This document shows, one piece after another, positions 10,501-17,922 of a stretch of 34,146 nucleotides of DNA. The DNA is from a virus: positions 1 to 34,146 of IMG/VR virus record IMGVR_UViG_3300035681_001711, one strand, 5' to 3'. Below the pieces are notes generated by a model. The model was not told where the DNA came from and did not search any database. It saw nothing but the letters and a program-made list of their open reading frames with translations. How positions within the stretch are numbered: the stretch's first letter is position 1; each line of letters begins with the position of its first letter. The translations under genes were made by a program, and so were the position numbers.

Positions 10501-12768
10501 TATAGTATCTTAAAAATGGATAGATCAATGTCGGGAGTTGAATTTATAAGTCCACAAAATAATGTTGCTGTTATTTTTGATCTATCGCTATCATATGATA
10601 CTAAATATAGTCCACTTAATCAGTTTTCATTTGAAAAAGAATATATAAATACTAATTATTCACCAGAAGTATTTAAAACAACACATAGTATAGGTTCGTA
10701 CGGCGATGGATCTAATTTTAGAAATAAAAATATACTTAATACAATTCCATCATATAATAATATTAAAAAGCTTGATGATATATTAAATAATCATATTAAT
10801 GATAAATTAAAAGAACCTAAAATTATTATAAATGATAATATTAAACTTTCATTGAGCTCTATTGGATATCCACATAAAATTACAGATATTCCGGAAATAT
10901 TAAATCAAAAAAATTATATAGTACAAGAAAATAATTTGAATGATTCTATAAAAAATCAATTAGAAAATATCATAAATAACATAGAATCAACATATTCTTT
11001 ATATTATATTAAAAATAATGATTTTAAAAAGTCAAATATTCCATTAACCGGCGTTCTAACTGTAGAAGATGATTTTGAGCTACAAAAAATTGTAACACCA
11101 GTTAATGGAGCTGGACTCGGAGATAATACAGCAGGACAACAGATATCTGATGCGATCTATAACAATCTTATAGATAGATTAAATATTTTAGAGGACCAAA
11201 GAGAGAATTCTAGTTTAGAAGGATTAGTTGGTATAAAAAATAATACTAATATTATTTTGCAATCTAGAAATTTAAAATATATTCATCAACATTTAACAAC
11301 ACTAGTGGATTATGATGATAATCAAAAAAGAACTGAATATGTATTGAGCACACTATATAAAGAAAGAGATGATATCTTAAGACTACTAAATGAAATAAGT
11401 ACAAAGCAAACTGCTACAATTACTTTAAATGATAGTAGTAATAGTATTATTATTGGAGATATTATTTTTGAAAATATTGATTATATCGAAATAAAAAAAG
11501 AAGAAATAGTACAAAAAATAGAAAAAAATAATATTAAATATATTAGAAGAACTTTTACTAGAAATATATCAAATATAAGAGGTCAAGAAATTGCTAATAT
11601 TTCTTTAATTAAACCATTTCGATGGATGCAAAATATTGATATTTATGATATTACATATGAAAAAAATAATGATGACTATTGGATTAATTTAGATCCGTAT
11701 CAATCATGTAGTATAGCGGAGGAGTTGAGACCAAAGGTGCTTAAAAAAATAGAGTATATATGCAGACCAGCTAACTTTAATCAGAGTATTGGCGGATCGC
11801 CCTTATTACCATCTAATAATATATGTATGAGATTTAGAGGACAATCTATAGAAGGAAAAGATGGTGATAGTGTTACTTTTAAAAAAGGAAATAAAGCAGC
11901 CTGCTTTGGGACTCCAATATATGAATCGCACATATATGAAATTAATAAAGATATTATAAATTCTAAAAAGAATGATTTGGAGAACAAACTTACAGAACAA
12001 GGGCTGCCGATATATTGGAAAGAATGGACATCAAGAAGGGACTATCATATAAATGGTATAGCAATATCAGATACTGTTTCTTTTGAAAGAGGCCAAGACA
12101 TACTTGTAACAGCTTTTGAAACATACGATATATTATTAACAGAATTAGAGAATGCTGGCGGTAAAATTGTTTCTAGTTCAAGATCGGACGGTGACGTAAA
12201 TACATTCGGAGAGAACGGCATTAAGGAGCTTCCTGAGCTTCCCGGTGGCGGGCCTCGAGAATCAAGAGGATATGGTCTATTATATCCTTTTGGAAGAATA
12301 GACCAATCTGTTAGAATTTATAATGTGTGTAATTTAGATAATACCAATAATTTAAAAATAAAAATTAGAAAGCTACCACGCTTATTAAGAGGAATTGATA
12401 TGCTATCTACTGTATTCAGATACGGTATTGATGTTCCGTATAGGCCATATGTAGCTAGAGATACTTATGATCCTTTGGATCCATGTGCCGTTAGGACGGC
12501 CGGTCAATTAAACAGTGGTTTTAACATTATTAATAATGATTTTCATTACTGGAAATGTATGGAGATAGACAATAATACAAATACATTAATTCCTTCTTCG
12601 ACCCCTCCCTTCTTTAAATTAATGAACGAAATGATGTATAGGGTATTTTATGGATCTGTCGATGGCATAGAAATAAAAACTAATGATATGATAAGTCAAT
12701 TTTTATGGGAATTAATTCCATATGAATTTTTTACTAAACCACCAACAGGAGACGATGCTGCTACATAG
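4567..12768 (+). CDS. 2733-aa giant virion-like protein with PKD-like domain
   Basis: The start ATG overlaps the TGA of the previous giant gene (ATGA), and no clear Shine-Dalgarno precedes it, so translational coupling is likely. The protein is Asn/Ile/Tyr-rich. Around residues 590-678 a WEQVSGP motif followed by beta-strand-like sequence ending YQIKCTIKTPYGTF resembles a PKD/Ig-like fold. Around residues 1650-1700 there is a Gly/Ala-rich hydrophobic stretch (MAGVAGMSGAGLIGI, then TGIAGAGPG), unlike the rest. A Pro/Thr-rich hinge lies near residues 1927-1965. It is followed by a Lys/Asn/Ile-rich, probably helical region (about 2030-2380). No enzyme motif is visible. Size, repetitive beta character and position beside a second giant ORF suggest a tail fibre, tail tip or other extended virion protein. 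The family was not recognised. Confidence 0.8.
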   Translation: MNNCTIYNKSFLEDLENLESSINSCQLNFNAVSSLIQATAHENNTWTPLFINNTNTRDYCPYKLLSDLGYISGYDNNYNFLGIQDFLSLKNPVFNFWNVVNGEMVADWVLNNPLSSQFPVEGLLFWFKKVSQVSSPLPLSSFPNNSRLLFGNRTFIKIDNDTLYEISDNNRTSAKFTNTNIIFNYDTNNLNNFVKLNTLGTANAPALFTTTNRDTVENRFFQTTSSIHADIIINNNKYVLWIPNGDVYSYYTNLDESIAKIRPKAFCPASLYQTYNSCYHRITLDNIKDFEKRQLNIARCYKDFAKYLATSPYTDEFSISRLSNKKVRDITNNYILDTNLQNALIKTVKYLESKNLIDNLNNNLNNNIISNIRDLKLKIIQKYGLKLQLSGSGSISTKRPLEHGADVVINQVASYLVDKNINNTSIFANQLISVGGLVVRTDFKDQDSKISFIGNSSPRTNSDITSRENVLDENSGGIARQRPLYAMNAFMPKIKNSIKNKINIVMEKTCNIPGHPESENPLLPNSPLNILFKFGDFSGRRVGTAAYAQIPSLYTNLIKFNVIVDDFELETYKYAEDPFAPSDMIAKDYIQCQWEQVSGPHMFFVDHVKAYISPKSGPLINISSEKITDISGYNIATNIFIGSTEAYIWPSSIGRYQIKCTIKTPYGTFVKIKTFYVTGPTIDDIKSVVPPGTDIRDIGAALRSLRPGGGDPKNDVAQFIPDPTDQNYILQKEVRDIYLNKDNLRVFVPKLNRIALNANGLCWPVDTNLYIKKNRKRPQLLVNLPLYQFVTNGTGSSGSSTLLLQYDLNNTKYRLEKIILENTRNNIDPKCADCFSFYLPQLYSQGSTWYRTKGDIGGTDNAFSLIGVSKDDGLEQILRYYILPPISTDYSPPIKSYGGYDRNILDTLDISSIPDHASPGQILPAITGRPLNYSGDSPGQEAPFGKKKYCFEDYLPASNSNYLSFDKGVFHPQSGWIPHDSIHYNDVKNLSSVLKFNPGARDSFSFTGPSITNLNNEGYIVETGVLYILPKKCSSKISLGVARQAQFIPYLQPCQTDQADCRPDPPPEWEWLNQLHRDATDQYPNVTPGINDAHGYRILGGGMPKQIEKNNNSSSNPVMDEFHLTIDQNNNLFNYLFTQSGPAYPISPMPDQINNFLQKLTRPQDTNSPEGDARNCVGPDGSKPQGGYYKGIPDPTDTWQGIRNPRVLDFTIQDLEVKLNFLNYVNTKDITISFTLAPCTDEFRRICSSLCSCFGGGSLDSAIKPGSNNFIDQTITDTLDGPRYLFGNGYNTYENFIDTRIGFGGSMLKFKDSTLFVSEYSSLDNYLRFLTIMNTVYNPLEGTDGLGENVLEPQILYLLNQEYIQNHSVNLNLTFSDNANKYNVLHDKSFAAEMSGVASIARSSLRYGAGTATFDEIDVDNRIAPFYKKQYIISNNDMIRPTTSTNYYSDRQGSLYHNIITTNKLNIVNNTFAKYRLKPLFTDSTCTDNCGRGVAPVGRPRYSSQTVFSLDITVYDESDDMSPLNNTVSSMMFTNAYDFTGKINTSQFDNSLCSWDLLLHVGNTVKPTVSNLSSCHSYGNNEALALIDYSNKPKYPGYSFIANLRNHKHLLPFVNINAPNIFFYDHSICQIAKLDQLGSTTPSYLVDFPTNAILNILTIMAGVAGMSGAGLIGINTGIAGAGPGLDAAYGSIISYFNDIRLSQYRSDIAQDVFHQDYSRYPFGSPEKILINFSKDGIFWYKAEASIFKYGNTPVLSTKKYSYIKLNKNSFPLLSRFTFDFVTDIRDLIDDKYIKTLSLPCDRATSLVGPITYNNISYNRYDLVDISFTIDDESNTTELCKNGIYSVTDNQWVLLSGNPLLINSNLDYISDNSVLVNHYNGSSISSIFSNFTDSILNNQIIILDGKIPYEIFSFNDNVEVSGNNLAPDPIIEEPTGPETTPGLPTGDSTPTTPTPPQPSGPTYTRKVIGKGLIYKDTKPYSILKMDRSMSGVEFISPQNNVAVIFDLSLSYDTKYSPLNQFSFEKEYINTNYSPEVFKTTHSIGSYGDGSNFRNKNILNTIPSYNNIKKLDDILNNHINDKLKEPKIIINDNIKLSLSSIGYPHKITDIPEILNQKNYIVQENNLNDSIKNQLENIINNIESTYSLYYIKNNDFKKSNIPLTGVLTVEDDFELQKIVTPVNGAGLGDNTAGQQISDAIYNNLIDRLNILEDQRENSSLEGLVGIKNNTNIILQSRNLKYIHQHLTTLVDYDDNQKRTEYVLSTLYKERDDILRLLNEISTKQTATITLNDSSNSIIIGDIIFENIDYIEIKKEEIVQKIEKNNIKYIRRTFTRNISNIRGQEIANISLIKPFRWMQNIDIYDITYEKNNDDYWINLDPYQSCSIAEELRPKVLKKIEYICRPANFNQSIGGSPLLPSNNICMRFRGQSIEGKDGDSVTFKKGNKAACFGTPIYESHIYEINKDIINSKKNDLENKLTEQGLPIYWKEWTSRRDYHINGIAISDTVSFERGQDILVTAFETYDILLTELENAGGKIVSSSRSDGDVNTFGENGIKELPELPGGGPRESRGYGLLYPFGRIDQSVRIYNVCNLDNTNNLKIKIRKLPRLLRGIDMLSTVFRYGIDVPYRPYVARDTYDPLDPCAVRTAGQLNSGFNIINNDFHYWKCMEIDNNTNTLIPSSTPPFFKLMNEMMYRVFYGSVDGIEIKTNDMISQFLWELIPYEFFTKPPTGDDAAT

Positions 12769-13135
12769 CTCTAATAAAATGTTTTGTAATTTCATATTAA
12801 AAAATAATGTATATAAATGCAGTAAATGTGGTATAGAAATTTCAACAAACGATGAAGATATTCCTATCTTTCCATGTTCTGCAATAAATATTAATTCTGA
12901 TCAACCAGACTTCGTTCAGGAACTAAGGAACTTGTCTACAGATATGATCGATAATGAAACAAATAATAATATTGCTTCTGATACTGAAATAGAAAGACGT
13001 TTTAAAATTTGCGAAAGCTGTGAATTTTTCAAAAACTCGATATGTTCACAGTGCGGATGTCCAGTAAATAGAACACGTACCTACATTAATAAATTAAGCT
13101 TGGTTAGTGAGCAATGTCCGATGAATCGATGGTAA
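12755..13135 (+). CDS. Small Cys-rich zinc-binding protein
   Basis: The frame is open from 12722, but the ATG at 12755 is preferred because AGGAG lies at 12747-12751, only three bases upstream. An ATG at 12779 has no ribosome site. The gene overlaps the end of the 2733-aa gene by 14 bases. The protein (126 aa) has an N-terminal CSKCG knuckle. Its C-terminal module has the pattern C-x2-C-x7-C-x2-CGC, ending in CPMNRW; I recall this arrangement in small phage proteins of unknown role encoded next to virion genes. Metal binding is inferred from the Cys spacing. The stop codon at 13135 directly abuts the stop of the converging minus-strand gene. Confidence 0.75.
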   Translation: MLLHSSNKMFCNFILKNNVYKCSKCGIEISTNDEDIPIFPCSAININSDQPDFVQELRNLSTDMIDNETNNNIASDTEIERRFKICESCEFFKNSICSQCGCPVNRTRTYINKLSLVSEQCPMNRW

Positions 13136-13459
13136 TTATTCTTTATCTTTAGTCCACTTATGCCATCCGCTGTGTGGCAAATAATTGCCATTATCGTCTT
13201 TACGTTTGGGAAATAAAGTACCACCCTTTTTGTGTTGACCAAAGGCTAAAACTGCTCCACAATCAGAGCATCTTAATTCATAATAATCATTTCCATCAAC
13301 ATTTCTAACAACAAATTTAATATTAGTACTACCACACATTCCACACTTGGCTTCTCCAAAAATTTCTTGGATTAAAGCAAGCTCTTTAAAAATTTCTTTT
13401 TGTCCACTGCCTTCTAATTCAAATTGTAATTTATCATTAGCTTTATATAGTACTTTCAT
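13136..13459 (-). CDS. Zinc-ribbon protein
   Basis: This 107-aa protein has a classic four-Cys ribbon (C39/C42 and C64/C67, CGMCG and CSDCG). A basic segment FGQHKKGGTLFPKRK and a Trp-rich end (GWHKW) follow. The N-terminal half reads like a short beta/alpha domain (YKANDKLQFELEG). Proteins with this ribbon plus a GGTLFPKRK-like tail recur in phage genomes near recombination genes, by memory. That fits its place immediately downstream of the Rad52-like candidate, with a three-base gap. Nucleic-acid binding is a reasonable inference, but no specific function can be named. It converges tail to tail with the plus-strand gene, with zero spacing. Confidence 0.7.
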   Translation of the reverse strand: MKVLYKANDKLQFELEGSGQKEIFKELALIQEIFGEAKCGMCGSTNIKFVVRNVDGNDYYELRCSDCGAVLAFGQHKKGGTLFPKRKDDNGNYLPHSGWHKWTKDKE

Positions 13460-13462
13460 AAA

Positions 13463-14191
13463 TTATTTCCATTCGTTAGAGTAGCCTAAAATATCTTGTG
13501 GTATACTATCAATATTTTGTTGGTATTTTGATAATAATCTTATTATATCAACAGCGCTCTCGTGTGTCAAACTATAAATATTCTTAGTTTCCATATTATT
13601 TTGTTCTAATAATTTGACAACATTAATATTTAATCTCTGAGCTAAAACATCTATGAAATTAATTTGTTGATTACTAATCTTATTTACTGTGTTTTGATCA
13701 GGATGATCTTCTATATCTTTTGATAGCTCTTCGGCTGCTACTACTTTGCGTAATCTTAATGCTCTTCTTAAGGCTCTTCCTTCTGCTCTAGTTTCCGCAA
13801 CTGCCACTGGATGATTGCGGTATATTTTGTCGCAGTTGCCCCAATAAACGTCTGCGGAGCCGTCCACAGACACAATATTTAAACCGTTTAAGTCCTGAAC
13901 GGTTGGATTTAAACAGTACGCTAGAGAGTGTATAACTGTTGCTCTTTTTTCATTTTCTGGACTAGGAGATTGAACAACCGAGCTTGTTGACGATATTAAT
14001 CTACAATTTAGTACAGTTTCGAAAATACGTCTTAAACCATCAGTTGTTGGATTACCAGCAATCTTTTCGTCATCCGATAAAAGTCCAAGAACATAATCTG
14101 TCCAATCTAAGTCAGCAATAGTTGGAATTTTCTTTTCAAGGATATTATCTTCAGTAGTCTCAATCGTTTCGTTCTTATCTTTTTTAGCCAT
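13463..14191 (-). CDS. Conserved phage protein, possible Rad52-like annealing protein
   Basis: This is a 242-aa soluble protein. Residues 46-58 (GNPTTDGLRRIFE) and 112-150 (ADVYWGN, then VAVAETRAEGRALRRALRLRK) match a conserved pattern I recall from many phage hypothetical proteins. The Thr-Arg-Ala-Glu-Gly-Arg-Ala-Leu-Arg helix resembles the KRAL-type helix of Rad52/Sak/ERF single-strand annealing proteins. The middle segment looks beta-rich, as in a Rad52 core, and the C-terminal 80 residues are helical and variable. The gene overlaps the upstream EDxHD nuclease gene by eight bases. Single-strand annealing is an inference from pattern only; an uncharacterised structural fold is equally possible. 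Confidence 0.7.
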   Translation of the reverse strand: MAKKDKNETIETTEDNILEKKIPTIADLDWTDYVLGLLSDDEKIAGNPTTDGLRRIFETVLNCRLISSTSSVVQSPSPENEKRATVIHSLAYCLNPTVQDLNGLNIVSVDGSADVYWGNCDKIYRNHPVAVAETRAEGRALRRALRLRKVVAAEELSKDIEDHPDQNTVNKISNQQINFIDVLAQRLNINVVKLLEQNNMETKNIYSLTHESAVDIIRLLSKYQQNIDSIPQDILGYSNEWK

Positions 14192-14996
14192 TGGTGTCCT
14201 TTATAGTAAATTTCTGTTGCCCAGAAATAAGGTTGGAATGATTTGTTTTTATAATTTGGACTATTTGATCATAAATTAAGAAGGCGCGAGCATCAGAATA
14301 ATCTTTGGTTTGTATGATCCTCAATAAATTCCATCCTTTACCAATTATTAGTCCTTCTTTTTTATTATCGTAATTTTTATTTCTTTTTAATGATTCTTGG
14401 CCCCAAACAGGGGTGAAGTGAGACGGACCATCGACCTCTATCGCTAGGTTTATACTAGGAACGAACAGATCAATCTGCAACCTCGTATTCACCAGAGTTT
14501 GTTCTTTATGAAATTCTACTTTATATCCGTCGTTTAATAGTCTTTTATGTAGATATTTTTCTAGTTTTGATCCCACTTTACTAGTGGCTCTGACCGCGGT
14601 ATTAGCAGATTTAAGGATGTTCTCTTTTGTATTATCGTCTAAGTTTTCCCAATTTTGTTTAGCTTGAAGTTTTCTTTTTTGTATTTCATCATCTTCTAGA
14701 TTTTCCCATGCATTCAATACGCCCATACCTATCTTTTGTTTTGTGTCTTGAGATCTTTCTTTACCTTTTGTCGGATGTGAGTGTTTACCAGTTTTTAGAG
14801 CATTTTTTTGAGCTTCGCTTTTATCTCGTATTTTAATATTTAATTTTTTAGCATCCCTCCTTATTCTATTAGCGTACGTATCATACATAACAGCGATATC
14901 TGCAAAACTTTTTCCCTGTTCAGAATATAGGGACAGAATTAAGTCTTTTTTGTCTTGGTCAGACAAATTATCATAAGATGTGTTGTATTTTTTCAT
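14184..14996 (-). CDS. EDxHD (VSR-like) homing-type endonuclease
   Basis: This 270-aa protein has two parts. The N-terminal third carries a helix-turn-helix (KSFADIAVMYDTYANRIRR, about 29-47) followed by a NUMOD3-like DNA-binding stretch (KTGKHSHPTKGKERS, 68-82). The C-terminal half has the EDxHD nuclease pattern: E146 in SKLEKYLH, D176 in LQIDLF, then AIEVDGPSHF (185-194). The VSR-like fold is used by I-Bth0305I-type homing endonucleases and by mismatch nicking enzymes. It starts inside the 3' end of the sugar-cassette gene upstream (26-base overlap) and is not inside an obvious intron, so it is probably free-standing. A role in phage recombination rather than homing is possible. Confidence 0.85.
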   Translation of the reverse strand: MKKYNTSYDNLSDQDKKDLILSLYSEQGKSFADIAVMYDTYANRIRRDAKKLNIKIRDKSEAQKNALKTGKHSHPTKGKERSQDTKQKIGMGVLNAWENLEDDEIQKRKLQAKQNWENLDDNTKENILKSANTAVRATSKVGSKLEKYLHKRLLNDGYKVEFHKEQTLVNTRLQIDLFVPSINLAIEVDGPSHFTPVWGQESLKRNKNYDNKKEGLIIGKGWNLLRIIQTKDYSDARAFLIYDQIVQIIKTNHSNLISGQQKFTIKDTNG

Positions 14997-15429
14997 AATC
15001 GAAATGCTCCATAATATCTAATGGTTTTTTCCAACATATTTCATATATATCATATAGGTATTTGTTTGTTGTTACAAAATCCAACTTATTATCATAAATT
15101 TTTGACCATTCGCTATAAAAATTTTCTCTATTTTTAATCCAAGGCATATCATTACAATATAGTACCTTTTTATCAATATTTGTAAAGTTTTTGCTAACTA
15201 TAATTCCTATAAGATCGAACAGCCATAAATCTCCACTAAAAAATTTTGCATGACTTAGATGAAGAATTGGTATGTTATATGTTATGATTTTATCACAAGT
15301 ACTATTAAATATTACTATATTTTTATAGGGATTATTTTTTATCAATAGAGAAATTTGCTTTAATATACTATCATAATAGTCTGTATTCTCTATCGTTGTA
15401 AGAAGAAAACCTAGGTTATTTTTTATCAC
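14971..15429 (-). CDS. Conserved hypothetical protein at end of sugar cassette
   Basis: This 152-aa protein is of unknown family. It is Asn/Ile/Tyr-rich, with an alternating hydrophobic pattern suggesting a Rossmann-like alpha/beta domain (KNIVIFNS, TYNIPILHL, KVLYCNDMPW). The last 40 residues contain YEICWKKPLDIMEHFDY. I recall comparable short proteins beside phage glycosyltransferases. It overlaps the upstream ORF by 14 bases and the downstream nuclease gene by 26 bases, so it is expressed as part of the same message. It has no signal peptide or membrane segment. It may be a truncated GT-B domain, but no catalytic motif supports that. Confidence 0.6.
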   Translation of the reverse strand: MIKNNLGFLLTTIENTDYYDSILKQISLLIKNNPYKNIVIFNSTCDKIITYNIPILHLSHAKFFSGDLWLFDLIGIIVSKNFTNIDKKVLYCNDMPWIKNRENFYSEWSKIYDNKLDFVTTNKYLYDIYEICWKKPLDIMEHFDYEKIQHIL

Positions 15430-16132
15430 TTAACAACACCTTTAAAAAATTAGAATACGATTGAAAATTTTTGCTGCTCTTAAATTTTTTGGGTTCTAAT
15501 GACACAAGATCTTCCACTGTCAAAACTTTTGATCCACATGCCCAAGCTTCCGGAACATAGTCTTCTTCCAGTGCTAAATAGTATTCTGATTGTTGCAACA
15601 AAGACGCTTTATCTTTTTCTAGAAGCAATCCAAGGTTTTGTGGATGAATAATATTTTTATTGTTAAATAGTTTAATCGGAAGATTCGAAACGGGATAAAG
15701 AAATTGGTTTAATTCCATTGGTATAGACTCCATAGAGTCTAAGAAACTTATGATCTGATAATTCTTTTGCACAGAACTATCTATATAAAAAATTTCATTA
15801 TTCACTAATTTTGGTATAGATATAATTTTGTTTTTGGATTCACTTTTTTCTTTTTGTATTACTGCTATGATATTTTTATTATAGGGTATATTTGAATGTG
15901 TATCATTGTATATAAAAATATTTACATCTTTACTAAATTCTAAAATAAATTGATTGATTTCATTATTTAGTAACGAAGCAATAAAAATACAATCTGTAAA
16001 TTGATATTTATAGTATATTTTATATAGTTGATTATCAATATTTGTAACTAATTTAGAACAAAAATCTAGTGACGATAAAGCTATGTTATTAATAAACTTA
16101 TCATTCTTTTGTTGTACTAGTAGTTTTATCAT
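15416..16132 (-). CDS. Diverged GT-B-like protein
   Basis: This is a 238-aa protein. Near its C-terminus EEDYVPEAWACGSKVL occupies the place of the donor-binding E-G-F-G-x-P-x-x-E-A-x-A-C-G motif of GT4-type glycosyltransferases. The first Glu-Gly-Phe-Gly is lost and replaced by Asp-Tyr-Val. The rest shows alternating beta and helix segments (NIFIYND, KNIIAVIQK, NYQIISFLDS) without a second conserved motif. The start ATG overlaps the upstream stop by four bases. It is probably a degenerate or specialised sugar-transferase domain acting with its neighbours; activity cannot be claimed. Confidence 0.6.
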   Translation of the reverse strand: MIKLLVQQKNDKFINNIALSSLDFCSKLVTNIDNQLYKIYYKYQFTDCIFIASLLNNEINQFILEFSKDVNIFIYNDTHSNIPYNKNIIAVIQKEKSESKNKIISIPKLVNNEIFYIDSSVQKNYQIISFLDSMESIPMELNQFLYPVSNLPIKLFNNKNIIHPQNLGLLLEKDKASLLQQSEYYLALEEDYVPEAWACGSKVLTVEDLVSLEPKKFKSSKNFQSYSNFLKVLLSDKK

Positions 16133-16797
16133 ATAAATACTTTAGCCTTGCTTAGATCTTTAGAATTATTTATTTTCATAACGTTATTTTTATTAAGATA
16201 TATTTTTTCAAACTTGATATTATTCTGTAGTAGAAAATTTATGGTTTCGAACAGATACATTTGATCGAACATTCCCGTGTCTTGATTTACTAAAATATCA
16301 ATTGCTTCACTATTTAAATAAACAATCTCGGCCCAGGGTTGTTCCATATCAAAAAATAGATACTCCAAGTTATTGGATATAGAAGAACCCACAGAAAAAT
16401 TATGTTTAGGTTTATTTAGCATAAAAATTTTAGAATTATCTTGCAAATATGACTTGTGAATAGTCCCGTCTTTAAGTAAAAGTCCACTCGTAAATATTAA
16501 TAAATTATTAGGTCTGTGTTTCTTAATATATAGAAGTAGATTATTGGCCTGATTAGTTAGTTCATATTTTTCGTTGATTAGATACTTTAAACTTCTATAC
16601 CTATATAATTTAGACATAATATTTTCTGAATCAAATCCAATATTTATTGTAATAGATGCATTTCTAGATATTTTTTGAGCCTGCATAACTTGGTATTCTA
16701 TAATACTTAGATTTTTTCTTAATGGAAGTAAACATTTGGAACCAACAGATTTCATCCCTTTTGTTATTTCTGGCGTAATAATAAGAATATCAATCAT
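16129..16797 (-). CDS. Nucleotidyltransferase-like protein
   Basis: This is a 222-aa protein of GT-A/nucleotidyltransferase type. The N-terminus has a beta strand (DILIITPEI), then KGMKSVGSKCLLPL followed by SIIEYQVMQAQKI and ITINIGFDSENI. This is the layout of sugar-phosphate or LicC-like nucleotidyltransferases, in which a Gly-rich loop and a Lys precede LLPL and a helix starting IIEY. A metal-site Asp is not obvious: the usual strand-end position reads LLIFTSGLLL, where an Asp would be expected. The enzyme may therefore be inactive or unusual. It overlaps both neighbours (8 bases upstream, 4 bases downstream) in the cassette. Supplying an activated sugar or choline-like group is an inference. 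Confidence 0.6.
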   Translation of the reverse strand: MIDILIITPEITKGMKSVGSKCLLPLRKNLSIIEYQVMQAQKISRNASITINIGFDSENIMSKLYRYRSLKYLINEKYELTNQANNLLLYIKKHRPNNLLIFTSGLLLKDGTIHKSYLQDNSKIFMLNKPKHNFSVGSSISNNLEYLFFDMEQPWAEIVYLNSEAIDILVNQDTGMFDQMYLFETINFLLQNNIKFEKIYLNKNNVMKINNSKDLSKAKVFI

Positions 16798-17518
16798 AAT
16801 TTATAGTTAATACATTAGGACTATTTTCTATTAAATAATCATTTTTAGATGATAAGTTTATATAGTTATTCATATTAATAAATATACCATAAAACTGAGA
16901 GTCTATAGATGAACACTTATAATAGTGAGCTGGTTTTTGTTCTACATTAATTATATAGTTAATATTTTGAATACTATCATTTTCTACAACTTTAGTTAAA
17001 CTATCATAATTTAATAACCATATAAGATTACCAACTTTATTTTTATTGGTCTCCAAAGCAATATGCAAAGATCTTGGCCCAGAAATGTTCTCTAAAAAAT
17101 TATGTACTTTATAATCTATATCAAATTTTAGATTAGATTTCAATAAGTCATATAGTTTATTACCATCGGCATAACAAATAATAGTTATATATGACGGTTT
17201 AATAGATAGTCTATTTATAGAATCTACACATGATTCGAAACTGTCTTCCGTTTCTACTATTAGTCCAATCGAATATTTTACTATATTTTGTTGTTTAACA
17301 TATTCTTGCATATCCAAAGAACTTAGTTTATCAATATGCTCATTATATATTTTTTTACTAAAACCATATCTACAATTATAGTTTTTAATTATATTATATC
17401 CCTGATAGGTTTCTATATTTTTATATTCTTGAACAATATTTGGTATATTAAATACACATGGTTTATCTGAGGTTGTTGGTTGTGCAAAATAGCAGTCCTT
17501 GCATATGGTGTTGATCAT
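16790..17518 (-). CDS. GT-A-like protein with N-terminal Cys cluster
   Basis: This is a 242-aa protein. The N-terminus has ICKDCYFAQP followed by C21 and C49, a probable zinc knuckle that I recall at the front of some phage glycosyltransferase-family-2-like proteins. After residue 80 a GT-A-like beginning follows (YSIGLIVETEDSFESCVDSI, then PSYITIICYADGNKLY). The expected DxD metal motif is not visible (LIWLLNYDSL is at about its place). It is therefore a diverged glycosyltransferase or a sugar-binding relative. It overlaps the genes on both sides, four bases with the half-size methyltransferase-like gene upstream. Confidence 0.6.
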   Translation of the reverse strand: MINTICKDCYFAQPTTSDKPCVFNIPNIVQEYKNIETYQGYNIIKNYNCRYGFSKKIYNEHIDKLSSLDMQEYVKQQNIVKYSIGLIVETEDSFESCVDSINRLSIKPSYITIICYADGNKLYDLLKSNLKFDIDYKVHNFLENISGPRSLHIALETNKNKVGNLIWLLNYDSLTKVVENDSIQNINYIINVEQKPAHYYKCSSIDSQFYGIFINMNNYINLSSKNDYLIENSPNVLTINYD

Positions 17519-17922
17519 AGTTCTTTTCTCTCGAAAACGATGGTTATAAAAGTGTTGGTAATATCTAAATCGATCATATCAAATAATGCAAAATCCATAA
17601 AAGTATATAATGATTCGACTGAAATAAGGCTCTGCTTATTTGCAAAGAAATTGAGAAAACTATCATTGGATATAGCGCTCTTTATGTATTGTTGAGCTAT
17701 GCTTTTGGCATTGCTTATAATGATACTCAACCTACCACTCTGTCTAAGTTTCTCCAAAAGAATCCTAATAATAACCTGATGATCGCTTTCTTTAAGATAT
17801 TCTAATATATCTATTGTTATAGAATCACAAGAATGATTAACTATAGAATTTAGATTATTTATATGTACATGAGAACCGTCTTCTTTTGATGGATCTATCA
17901 CTATGGTTATATTACGTTTCAT
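17515..17922 (-). CDS. Half-size methyltransferase-like protein
   Basis: This is a 135-aa protein. Its order (HINNLNSIVNHSCDSITIDI, then LEYLKESD, then LLEKLRQSGRLSII) matches the second half of class I SAM-dependent methyltransferases: the motif IV-like segment, the H-x-L-E-Y-L helix and the L-K-P-G-G-x-L strand. The SAM-binding Gly loop (motif I) that should precede this is missing; the N-terminus holds only ITIVIDPSKEDGSHVHI. It is either a degenerate partner subunit or a remnant kept for structure. The start and stop overlap the neighbouring cassette genes (11 and 4 bases), so the reading frame is under the same translational coupling. No frameshifted upstream half is visible; the preceding ORF is GT-B-like. 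Confidence 0.55.
   Translation of the reverse strand: MKRNITIVIDPSKEDGSHVHINNLNSIVNHSCDSITIDILEYLKESDHQVIIRILLEKLRQSGRLSIIISNAKSIAQQYIKSAISNDSFLNFFANKQSLISVESLYTFMDFALFDMIDLDITNTFITIVFERKEL

Noticed and set aside
12722-12754. ATG at 12722 as the start of the Cys-rich gene
   Set aside because: It lies deep inside the upstream gene without a ribosome site; AGGAG at 12747-12751 points to 12755.
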